A stretch of 64,000 nucleotides of DNA from Nostoc sp. MS1 (GTDB taxonomy: Bacteria > Cyanobacteriota > Cyanobacteriia > Cyanobacteriales > Nostocaceae). The stretch lies in NCBI RefSeq assembly GCF_019976755.1, contig NZ_AP023441.1:1550001-1614000 (forward strand), written 5' to 3'. The notes under the pieces were generated by a model, which made no database searches, had not been told where the DNA came from, and saw only the letters and a program-made list of their open reading frames with translations. The translations under genes were made by a program, and so were the position numbers. This document shows, one piece after another, positions 1 through 7,889 of the stretch. The stretch's first letter is position 1. The number at the start of each line of letters is the position of its first letter.

Positions 1-444
1 TTCCCTTGGCATCAAAGAAAAGATCAAAACGGCATTCATTTTGAAAACTTTAATAATAGAATCTGGCAAACTGCGCTAGTTAAGCCAGCATTGTATGAAT
101 TATCAAACACCATGAGAATTGCAGGTGCATTAACTTGGCTACCCGCATGGAGTCTAGATAGATTACTAGGTTTATTTGTGCAAGCAAAGTTTTATGAAAA
201 AGATAAAATAATCGGTCATGCTCCACCAAAGCCAGAACAAATTAGATATGTAGTTATGGATGGTAGTTTAAAAGAGCCTAGACAGATTTTATTAGCAGAC
301 TTACTATTAGTTAAACGTTATCCCCAATATGGATATTTATGGAATCTGATATTTTGGCAGATTTACACTGTACCAAAGGTATTGGCTAAGTTGGTTAAAT
401 TCAAGTTAATCAAAGGGAAACAAACAACTGTTAGCCAAACTTGA
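1..444 (+). CDS. C-terminal part of an unrecognised protein (5' end outside window)
   Basis: The frame is open from the first base of the window to a TGA at 442-444, so the real start lies upstream. About 147 residues are visible. They are rich in aromatic and basic residues, with a hydrophobic stretch near WNLIFWQIYTVPKVL and a Lys-rich tail that could lie against a membrane. I recognise no catalytic motif and assign no function. The coding strand and clean reading frame support a real gene. The next gene begins 551 bases downstream, so this is probably the end of its transcription unit. Confidence 0.6.
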   Translation, partial: FPWHQRKDQNGIHFENFNNRIWQTALVKPALYELSNTMRIAGALTWLPAWSLDRLLGLFVQAKFYEKDKIIGHAPPKPEQIRYVVMDGSLKEPRQILLADLLLVKRYPQYGYLWNLIFWQIYTVPKVLAKLVKFKLIKGKQTTVSQT

Positions 445-995
445 ATTTATTTGATTTGTGGCAAAGTAGGCGTAGGTTGGTTAATTGAGGCGTTTTGCAG
501 TCTGTTAATAGCAAATATTGTACCAAGAGTCAAAGCTATAGATACGACTGCGATCGCTAATTGTATTTTCTATTCTCAATTGCTTGTGTATTTCCTTCTC
601 AGCCTGGGCTGTTGTCCCTAATCGGTGATAATTATATTAAGATAGATTTAATTTATTTATATTATTTAATCATAAATATTTTGTGAGAGTCATAGTTATT
701 AATCATAGAAAATAATATATTTAATCTATTACTTAGCTGTAAAAGGTATTAATAGTGGAATTTCAGAAAGAGTCTTGCTGTATAGTGAGAAATGTATGTG
801 CTTGAAAAGAAGTGTTTAAGTTCATAATTTGCTTTTTTTAGCAAAAAACTGCGAGATTTATTTAGTGTGGCAGATTTGATCCCTCACTCTATTATAGCCA
901 TTGAAAAAAATCAGAGATACTATATAAAAATGTGTGTCATTTATTGCCATTTGAGTTAAAGTAGTTCTGGCGTAGATGCTCTATAAATTACCAGT
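445..995. other. AT-rich intergenic region, 551 bp
   Basis: No convincing gene. On the minus strand about 447-560 a short frame reads LAIAVVSIALTLGTIFAINR and ends PTLPQIK-stop, which looks like a small single-pass membrane peptide. It has an in-frame TAG just upstream and no ATG/GTG/TTG at a sensible place, so it may be a decayed small gene. One HIP1 octamer lies near 551. The part from 610 to 990 is very AT-rich and probably holds the promoter of the gene at 996; I could not pick a reliable -10/-35 pair. Confidence 0.4.
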
Positions 996-1835
996 ATGGA
1001 TACAAATGAATTAAAGTTCCTCCTAAAGTTATTGGGATTTCCCAATTACCGAACAGGACTAAGTGCCTTTAGTAGTTTTAAAGGTAAAGATAAAATTTGC
1101 CGAGAATTGGGCGATCGCGAACTGGTAGACTATTCGCGGGAAATTGCCACAGTCAAGATTTTACCTGCTGGTCAAGCCCTGCTGAAACTCCCATCAGGTG
1201 AGTTACCCATCACTGACAAAGAACTCAAGCTACTGGAGAAAATCAGTAAAGCTACTGGTAAAATCGCACCCAGCAAAATTACCTCGCTAAAAGCTGCTGA
1301 ACGAGACGCGATATTAAAAACCCTCAATGAAAGAGGATTGATTGAAACTGAATTGCAACGTAAAAAAAATGGATCTGAGGTTTGGTTAACTGAAAGAGGA
1401 ATCGAGTTGTTGCGAGATGACTACAACCCAGTAGGTAAAGCAAACATTAGCTTAGATTTGCTAAACAACTATCTCCGGTTTTTACGCAAGACTTTGCCGC
1501 TTAAGTCAGAACCAGTATCTCTTGTTTATACTCCTATTTTTGAATCATCAATTGAAACGATTATAAATATCAATGATGAAGAAATTTTACAAACTATTGA
1601 GAAATTAGACAAAGAACTGGGTACAGAAAATTATTTACCTATCTTCCATCTAAGAGAAAAATTACAACCACCACTTTCAAGAGATGAATTAGATCAGGCT
1701 TTGTATCGTTTGCAAAAGAATGATCTAATTGAACTGAGTACATTGTTAGATCCAACACCATATACACCAGAACAATTAAATACTGGCATTCCTCAAAATA
1801 TAGGCGGTTCGTTGTTTTTTATCAGTGTTAATTAA
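996..1835 (+). CDS. rcaD: RcaD-like DNA-binding protein
   Basis: A 279-residue soluble protein that I recognise as the family annotated as transcription factor RcaD. RcaD was described in Calothrix as a protein binding upstream of phycocyanin operons. The sequence is predicted to consist of several winged-helix-like modules: residues about 70-140 (GKIAPSKITSLKAAERDAIL, then ERGLIETEL and WLTERGIELL) and a C-terminal one (YLPIFHLREKLQPPLSRDEL, then LYRLQKNDLIELS) before the tail GGSLFFISVN. The C-terminal form resembles modules in DNA-processing operons. It is first in a run of four co-directed genes, 57 bp before the ATPase gene. The family assignment is from memory; the regulatory role in this organism is not shown by the sequence. 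Confidence 0.6.
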   Translation: MDTNELKFLLKLLGFPNYRTGLSAFSSFKGKDKICRELGDRELVDYSREIATVKILPAGQALLKLPSGELPITDKELKLLEKISKATGKIAPSKITSLKAAERDAILKTLNERGLIETELQRKKNGSEVWLTERGIELLRDDYNPVGKANISLDLLNNYLRFLRKTLPLKSEPVSLVYTPIFESSIETIININDEEILQTIEKLDKELGTENYLPIFHLREKLQPPLSRDELDQALYRLQKNDLIELSTLLDPTPYTPEQLNTGIPQNIGGSLFFISVN

Positions 1836-1892
1836 CGATTATAGTCATAATTTTCACTGAATTTCAGGTTGCTACCTTACCAAAATTTAGAT

Positions 1893-4034
1893 ATGACATC
1901 AATTAACGACATTATTAAAAAAGAGATTAATCCCTTTGACCTTGTAAACTTAAAATCGGGTAATTTTTGGAGTGAAAATCAAAGCTTTGAGTCTGTGGTT
2001 GAGTCAATTCATCAAGAAGCCATAAGTGAGATTGAAGGATTATTAGACTTAGTAGAAAAAGATCATCGTAGCCGTACTGTTTTACTTACAGGTGATTCCG
2101 GCTCTGGTAAAAGTTATTTACTTGCTAGACTCAAACTTAAGTTCAATTCTAGAGCTTTTTTTGCCTATATAAGTCCTTGGACTGACAACGATTATATTTG
2201 GCGGCATATTTTACGTTACACAGTTGATAGCTTAATTCAAGTACCAAATGGACAACAAGAATCTCAATTAGTATTGTGGCTGAAAAGTTTATCCACTTTT
2301 ACTAAGCAGAGCCTAAAAAAGCGCATTTTTAATCATAGTTTGTGGGAATTATTACTTAGTGATCGCCAAACTTTTATTAAAGAACTTAAGAAAACGTATA
2401 AACAAGTAGGTATCTATAATCCTGACATATTTTTTGGCATACTACATGACCTTACTGAGCCAGAATTATATCCTTTAGCCTGCGAATGGTTACGAGGCGA
2501 TGACTTAAGTGAAGATTCAAAGGCTGTATTAAAAGTTAAACACTGTATTGATAGTGAAGATGCGGCAAAGAATATTTTAGCCAACTTTGGTAAAATATCT
2601 ACTGATAATCAACCAATAGTTTTATGCTTTGATCAAGTTGAAAGTCAAGCAAGTTGGGATTCAAATCCTCAACCCATTTTTAATATTAACACTACAATTC
2701 ATAATGATAATCTCAGAAATTTTCTCATTATCATAAGTATAGTTCAGTCAGAGTGGAGACAAAAGGGTAGCCGAATTTTACAGTCTGATAAAGCTAGAAT
2801 TGACAAGCAAGTAACACTAAAACCTATAAATTTAACTCAAGCAGAATCGCTTTGGATATATCATCTAAACTCCCTACATCAAAAAGCTAATGTCAATCCT
2901 GATTCACCCGTTTTTCCTTTAAATAAGGAATCCTTAGAAAAAAATTTTCCAGGTGGTAAAACCCTGCCGAGAAATACACTTATCTTAGGTCGTTATGAGT
3001 ATCAAAAATATAAAATTTCCCTGTTAGAAAATGAAGAAATAATTTCACCACATTTTGTTAATAATCCATCCTCGAAACCAGAAATAATAGACACAGGAAA
3101 AGTTAATATACCTTTATTTAAAAAGCCTGATGGTACAATAATTATCTCTCCACCTCCTCCACCTCCAGATAATATTGAGCAAGTTCAGGCAGAATTTCAT
3201 CTGCTGTGGCAGAAAGAATATAAGAAAAATCAGGAGAAATATAGCAAAATTTCATTGTTATCATCACCTGATTTAATAGGGATGTTACAACAAGCATTAA
3301 TTGCTTTACAAATCCAGGGAATTAAGCTGAAACTATTAAGTGGAAAGTATGCTAGTTATTCTTTGAGTTATCAACAGCCTGTCAAGCAAGAAAGAGCAGG
3401 TATAGTATGGACTGAAGATGCAGGCATGGCAACCTTTTTTCATATCATGAATGCTTGCCAAAGAGTTATTCAACAGAATTTATGTCAAACTCTATATTTA
3501 ATTAGAATCGGAGGAGTAGGAACATCAAAATTAGCTGGTAATCAAATATACCAAGAAATTTTTAATCATACCAACCATCATCACATAAGACCCAACCTGA
3601 CTTCGGTTCACTACTTAGTAACATACCAAAATTTGGTAAATTCTGTACTGTCTCAAGAATTAGTATTGACGAGTAAACGTAGAGCAATTAACTTACAAGA
3701 ATTACAATCTTTAATTTGGGAATCAAAAATTTTACACAAGTGTGATTTATTACAGGAGTTGGGAATTATTCCTAAAGAAAAAACTGAACCAGATAAGGGC
3801 AATAGAACAAGAAAAGATTTGCACTTAGTAAAAGATTTCTTGTTTAGTTTAGTGAAAACACAGAGCTTTATGGGTGTACCTACTTTAATTAAAAATGTGG
3901 TTGATCAGTTTCCTAATGTTCAAGAAAATGATGTCCAACTCTTAATTGAGCTTTTATGCCAAGAGAAGAAAGTGAAAGTTATCAACCCAAAGGGTAATTT
4001 TCAAGATAAATTAATTTGCTTGATTGCGTATTAG
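1893..4034 (+). CDS. AAA/STAND-like P-loop ATPase with C-terminal winged helix
   Basis: A 713-residue ATPase starting at ATG 1893 (a TTG at 1869 could add eight residues; neither has a clear ribosome binding site). Walker A is GDSGSGKS, residues 67-74, preceded by VLLT. The Walker B candidate is IVLCFDQ with Asp247. A proline-rich linker with six consecutive prolines (about residue 420) separates the ATPase part from a second half containing WTEDAGMATFF. The last 70 residues resemble a winged helix (VPTLIKNVVDQF, then IELLCQEKKVKVI). There are no membrane segments. It lies 57 bp after the RcaD-like gene and 27 bp before the nuclease-translocase fusion, so an operon is likely. The reaction is ATP hydrolysis; the partner is inferred to be the downstream nuclease or DNA. 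It might correspond to the gene called rcaG in Calothrix, but I am not sure. Confidence 0.75.
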   Translation: MTSINDIIKKEINPFDLVNLKSGNFWSENQSFESVVESIHQEAISEIEGLLDLVEKDHRSRTVLLTGDSGSGKSYLLARLKLKFNSRAFFAYISPWTDNDYIWRHILRYTVDSLIQVPNGQQESQLVLWLKSLSTFTKQSLKKRIFNHSLWELLLSDRQTFIKELKKTYKQVGIYNPDIFFGILHDLTEPELYPLACEWLRGDDLSEDSKAVLKVKHCIDSEDAAKNILANFGKISTDNQPIVLCFDQVESQASWDSNPQPIFNINTTIHNDNLRNFLIIISIVQSEWRQKGSRILQSDKARIDKQVTLKPINLTQAESLWIYHLNSLHQKANVNPDSPVFPLNKESLEKNFPGGKTLPRNTLILGRYEYQKYKISLLENEEIISPHFVNNPSSKPEIIDTGKVNIPLFKKPDGTIIISPPPPPPDNIEQVQAEFHLLWQKEYKKNQEKYSKISLLSSPDLIGMLQQALIALQIQGIKLKLLSGKYASYSLSYQQPVKQERAGIVWTEDAGMATFFHIMNACQRVIQQNLCQTLYLIRIGGVGTSKLAGNQIYQEIFNHTNHHHIRPNLTSVHYLVTYQNLVNSVLSQELVLTSKRRAINLQELQSLIWESKILHKCDLLQELGIIPKEKTEPDKGNRTRKDLHLVKDFLFSLVKTQSFMGVPTLIKNVVDQFPNVQENDVQLLIELLCQEKKVKVINPKGNFQDKLICLIAY

Positions 4035-4061
4035 TCTTTGTTTCTGATCCAATTTTAGTCA

Positions 4062-6680
4062 ATGCACTACCTCAAAGAAGCGCCAGAAATCATCGATGTC
4101 ATATCCCAATTAGCAACAGCTAAGACACTTTGGTTAGATACAGAAATAGCTCATTGGTATACCTCGTCTCCTAAATTGTCGCTGATTCAGGTATTGGCTA
4201 AACCAATAGACACAACAGGCGCAACAGCTTATATTCTTGATGTACTGAATAAACCAGATTTGGCAAAATACTTTATCAACCAAATCATGGTTAATTCTCA
4301 TATTACAAAAGTTTTTCATAATGCTAGTTTTGATATTAAATATTTAGGTGGACAAATAGCTAAAAATGTTATCTGTACTTTACAACTAGCCAGGAAAATT
4401 AGTCGCAAACATCTGCAAACTTCTAACTTAAAATTAAAAACTTTAGCAGTCGAACTATGTAATTTCTCTAACGTAGATATAGAAGAACAATCAAGCGACT
4501 GGGGAAAACGACCACTTAGCCAAAAGCAGTTACAATATGCGGCGATGGATACAGTTTATCTAGCAGCTGTGCATCGTCGTTTACTGGAAATATCTAGTCC
4601 TCATGCTGTCGATAATATTTTTCTACCAAATAATGATTTAAATCAGCCAACAAAAGAAATGGAAAATCCATCTTTAAGCGTGACTAAAGTAAGAATCGCT
4701 TTTGAATGTCCTCGATTATTTTATCTAAATCATCAATTTGGTGATAAGCCAATATTTCTACCACAAAATACCGCTATTGGTATTGGCAATCCATTTCATC
4801 AGTTAGCCGATAAATTTGTTAACTTAATTATTGTTGAGCCAGAATTTAAAAATTTATTTAAACCAGCAGTATCACAAATTAATATAGATGAGATTACTTC
4901 AGCAGTTCAACAAAAATTTTATCAACTAGAATTTTTTCCCTATTTACAAATAGCAATTCAAAAAGATGGAAACCAAGCGCAAGCACTCCTACAAATCTGG
5001 CAGGGGTTACAAGGGCTAATTAAACGCTTTACAGAATTGCTATTACTGAATCGAAAATACTGCTATGCAGACACAGTTATTAGTAATACTTTTTTGTTGA
5101 CAGAACGCAGCATTGAGCATTATTTTACCTTACCTGATGGAACTCAGCAAAAGATTAGAGGTGAATTTGATTGTTTAGTGTTTAATTTTGAGTTAAATCG
5201 GCTGTGTGTAGTGGAGTTTAAAACCTATCAACCTGTAGACCCTTCCGCACAATTGGCGCAGGTTGCACTATACAGTTATATATTGCATCAAAAGAAAAAG
5301 GTTCCTGTCGATTCAGCCGTTTACTGTGTATTACCTGAGTTTAAAGAGTATCACTATTCCTGGGAAGACCTAGAAAATACAGTACATCAATTAATCCCTC
5401 ACAAATTATTACAGATGCAGCAATGGTTGGCTTGGGAATCAGCAAATCCTAACCCACCACCGCGAACAACTCAGCCTCATCTATGTGAAATTTGTCCCCA
5501 GCAGCAAAAGTGTCAGACGTTTTTTGATGGTGTTATATCTGATCCCTCCCAACTCCCCTTAGAAAGGGAGGAATTGATTAATATTGATGCTTCTACAAAC
5601 GATTTAAAGGACACATCTAAAGTAAATATTCAGCCATCACCCAATGCTGAAAAAATAGGGGAAGGTTTAATTAATACCTTGCAATCTTTTGGTGTTGGTG
5701 TTGACTATATGGGTGCGGCTGTTGGTCCGAGTTTTATCAGAGTGAAGCTAAAACCTAATTTGGGTGTGAAAGTAAATTCACTGCTGAGATTATCAAATGA
5801 CTTGCAAGTGCAATTGGGGTTAGCAGACAAACCTTTAATTACTCCACAAGCTGGGTATGTCAGCATTGACTTACCGCGTCCAGATAGACAGGTTGCTAGT
5901 TTTAGAGATTACATTCAACCACAAAAGTTACCTGCAACAGCACCGATAAAAATCGCTATTGGGGTAAACCTAGAAGGAGAATTAATAGAGGCTAATTTAT
6001 CTGATCCTAATACCTGTCACTTTTTAGTGGGTGGGACAACTGGTAGCGGTAAAAGCGAATTTTTGCGATCGCTCCTCCTCAGCTTACTATATCGTTATTC
6101 GCCGCAACATCTCAAAATCGCCCTAGTTGACCCCAAACGAGTTACTTTTCCAGAGTTTGAACGTATGGCTTGGTTATATTCACCAGTCGTTAAAGATAGC
6201 GATCGCGCTACTGAACTTATGGAAGAATTAGTTATAGAAATGGAATCCCGTTATCAGCAGTTTGAAAAAGCTAGCTGTGCTGATTTAACTGCCTATAATC
6301 AGCGTTCCCAAAAACCCTTACCACGCATTGCCTGTATCTTTGATGAATATGCGGACTTTATGGCAGAAAAGGAAGTTCGCAAAGCCTTAGAACAAAGTAT
6401 CAAACGTTTAGGCGCAATGGCAAGGGCTGCGGGGATTCATTTAATTATTGCTACTCAACGCCCAGAAGCCGGTGTTGTAACTCCCATTATTCGTTCTAAC
6501 CTACCAGGAAGAGTTGCGTTGCGAACTGCAAGCGAAGCCGACTCAAAAATTGTGCTAGGAGGAACTGAAACATCCGCCGCTTACCTACTAGGCAAAGGTG
6601 ATTTACTCTACCAAATCGGCCCCCAACTGCATCGCTTACAAAGCTTATTTGCTAAAACTATTCAAATACCATCTATTTAA
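4062..6680 (+). CDS. Three-domain fusion: DEDDy 3'-5' exonuclease + Cas4-like Fe-S nuclease + FtsK/HerA-type DNA translocase
   Basis: An 872-residue soluble protein. Residues 20-180 form an RNase D-type DEDDy exonuclease with all catalytic positions: Asp26 and Glu28 (WLDTE), Asp91 (FHNASFD), Tyr159 and Asp163 (YAAMD). Residues 205-490 are a PD-(D/E)XK nuclease of the Cas4/AddB type: Cys216 (FECPRLFYL), Asp370 (GEFD), Glu385-x-Lys387 (VVEFKTY), then Cys475, Cys478 and Cys484 in the C-x2-C-x5-C spacing of a 4Fe-4S cluster. Residues 540-872 match the FtsK alpha and motor domains: Walker A GTTGSGKS to Ser665, the VDPKR motif, Walker B FDE at 760-762 and ATQRPE. There is no N-terminal membrane region and no gamma domain. 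It lies 27 bp after the ATPase gene. The likely role is ATP-driven DNA movement coupled to degradation; the substrate is unknown. Confidence 0.9.
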   Translation: MHYLKEAPEIIDVISQLATAKTLWLDTEIAHWYTSSPKLSLIQVLAKPIDTTGATAYILDVLNKPDLAKYFINQIMVNSHITKVFHNASFDIKYLGGQIAKNVICTLQLARKISRKHLQTSNLKLKTLAVELCNFSNVDIEEQSSDWGKRPLSQKQLQYAAMDTVYLAAVHRRLLEISSPHAVDNIFLPNNDLNQPTKEMENPSLSVTKVRIAFECPRLFYLNHQFGDKPIFLPQNTAIGIGNPFHQLADKFVNLIIVEPEFKNLFKPAVSQINIDEITSAVQQKFYQLEFFPYLQIAIQKDGNQAQALLQIWQGLQGLIKRFTELLLLNRKYCYADTVISNTFLLTERSIEHYFTLPDGTQQKIRGEFDCLVFNFELNRLCVVEFKTYQPVDPSAQLAQVALYSYILHQKKKVPVDSAVYCVLPEFKEYHYSWEDLENTVHQLIPHKLLQMQQWLAWESANPNPPPRTTQPHLCEICPQQQKCQTFFDGVISDPSQLPLEREELINIDASTNDLKDTSKVNIQPSPNAEKIGEGLINTLQSFGVGVDYMGAAVGPSFIRVKLKPNLGVKVNSLLRLSNDLQVQLGLADKPLITPQAGYVSIDLPRPDRQVASFRDYIQPQKLPATAPIKIAIGVNLEGELIEANLSDPNTCHFLVGGTTGSGKSEFLRSLLLSLLYRYSPQHLKIALVDPKRVTFPEFERMAWLYSPVVKDSDRATELMEELVIEMESRYQQFEKASCADLTAYNQRSQKPLPRIACIFDEYADFMAEKEVRKALEQSIKRLGAMARAAGIHLIIATQRPEAGVVTPIIRSNLPGRVALRTASEADSKIVLGGTETSAAYLLGKGDLLYQIGPQLHRLQSLFAKTIQIPSI

Positions 6681-6843
6681 TTTGATGTTGCTAACTTCCT
6701 TATGTGCGCTTCTGGATAATGCAAATTCATAAAGTCCGCGCACTGTTATAATTTTACAGCCTCAATCGAGACAATATTGCCATCAAAGATTTAATGGTAA
6801 CGGGTGTAAGCTATCGGGAGCGCGTCATCAGAGGAAATCACAA

Positions 6844-7728
6844 ATGGGATATGTAATTGCAACAGCAAATATGAAAGGTGGCGTAGGTAAGACTACTCTC
6901 ACCGTTAACTTAGCCACCTGTTTGGCAAAAAATTATGGTAAACGGGTACTGGTGTTAGATTTAGATACACAAATCAGCGCCACCCTCAGCTTAATGTCGC
7001 CTTTAGACTTCGCCAAACGGCGTAAACAACGACTCACATTTAGATATTTAATTGACGATGTAATTAATCCAGACCCCAACGCCAAGCTGACAATCCAAGA
7101 TATTATTCAACCTAACGTTTGTAATCTCCCAGGATTAAGTTTACTCCCAGGAGATATCGATTTATACGATGAGTTTATCGTCTCAGAAATGCTACATAAG
7201 CAAACAGTAGCTTTAGGCGAACAAAATTTTGAAAATGTCTGGAACCGCTTTGAAAGAGTCTTGATTAATAACATCTTAAAGCCAGTACGCGACGAATATG
7301 ATTTTATTCTTTTAGATTGCGCTCCTGGTTATAATTTAATGACTCGTAGCGCCTTAGCAGCCAGCGATTTTTACCTCTTACCAGCCAAACCAGAACCTTT
7401 ATCTGTGGTGGGTATTCAACTTTTAGAAAGACGCATTGGGCAGTTAAAAGAAAGTCACGAACAAGAAGCGAAGATAAATATTAAAATGTTGGGAATTGTG
7501 TTTAGTATGTGCAACACTAATCTACTTACTGGTAGATATTACAAACAAGTGATGCACCGAGTTGTGGAAGATTTTGGTGTGGAACAAATTTGTAAGGCAC
7601 AAATTCCAGTTGATATCAACGTTGCTAAAGCGGTAGATAGTTTTATGCCGGCTGTGCTGAATGCACCCCAGTCAGCAGGTTCTAAAGCATTTTTGCAATT
7701 AACCCAGGAGTTGTTGCAGAAGTTGTAG
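6844..7728 (+). CDS. ParA/Soj-type ATPase
   Basis: A 294-residue ParA-family ATPase. The deviant Walker A KGGVGKTT spans residues 11-18 with the signature Lys11, followed by VLVLDLDTQ (Walker A') and LLDCAPG (Walker B). The start ATG is preceded by AGAGGAAA at good spacing. ParA proteins bind DNA non-specifically in the ATP form and position plasmids, chromosomes or protein cargo. No parB-like gene or obvious parS cluster follows; the next gene is convergent. It lies 163 bp after the nuclease-translocase gene in the same direction, so it may be the fourth member of that cluster or have its own promoter. The partner is unknown, and the upstream translocase or ATPase is the natural candidate. 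Confidence 0.85.
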   Translation: MGYVIATANMKGGVGKTTLTVNLATCLAKNYGKRVLVLDLDTQISATLSLMSPLDFAKRRKQRLTFRYLIDDVINPDPNAKLTIQDIIQPNVCNLPGLSLLPGDIDLYDEFIVSEMLHKQTVALGEQNFENVWNRFERVLINNILKPVRDEYDFILLDCAPGYNLMTRSALAASDFYLLPAKPEPLSVVGIQLLERRIGQLKESHEQEAKINIKMLGIVFSMCNTNLLTGRYYKQVMHRVVEDFGVEQICKAQIPVDINVAKAVDSFMPAVLNAPQSAGSKAFLQLTQELLQKL

Positions 7729-7737
7729 TAAATCTTA

Positions 7738-7856
7738 AGTAGGGTGCGTTATGGCTTCAGCCTAACGCACCGTCTGATCTAGCGGTGCGTTAGGCGCTTT
7801 TATCATATTTTTCATGAGAACCTATAGCCAAAGTCTGCGCCTAACACACCCTACAA
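7738..7856. repeat. Nested palindromic intergenic repeat between convergent genes
   Basis: GGTGCGTTA (7743-7751) and TAACGCACC (7763-7771) form a 9-bp stem. Further copies of the same word follow at about 7783 (GGTGCGTTAGGCG) and about 7842 (CGCCTAACACACCCTAC), so several alternative hairpins are possible. The type resembles the GTAGGGTGCGTTA repeats common between Nostoc genes. It sits between two convergent genes and may end transcription from both sides, although no long T run follows. Confidence 0.6.
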
Positions 7857-7889
7857 GAATTTTATTTTTACTTTATAAATAATCTCTTA

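Noticed and set aside
4062..6680. Cas4-like domain taken as evidence of a CRISPR-Cas locus
   Set aside because: No Cas1, Cas2, effector genes or repeat-spacer array anywhere in the window; the domain is fused to an FtsK motor.
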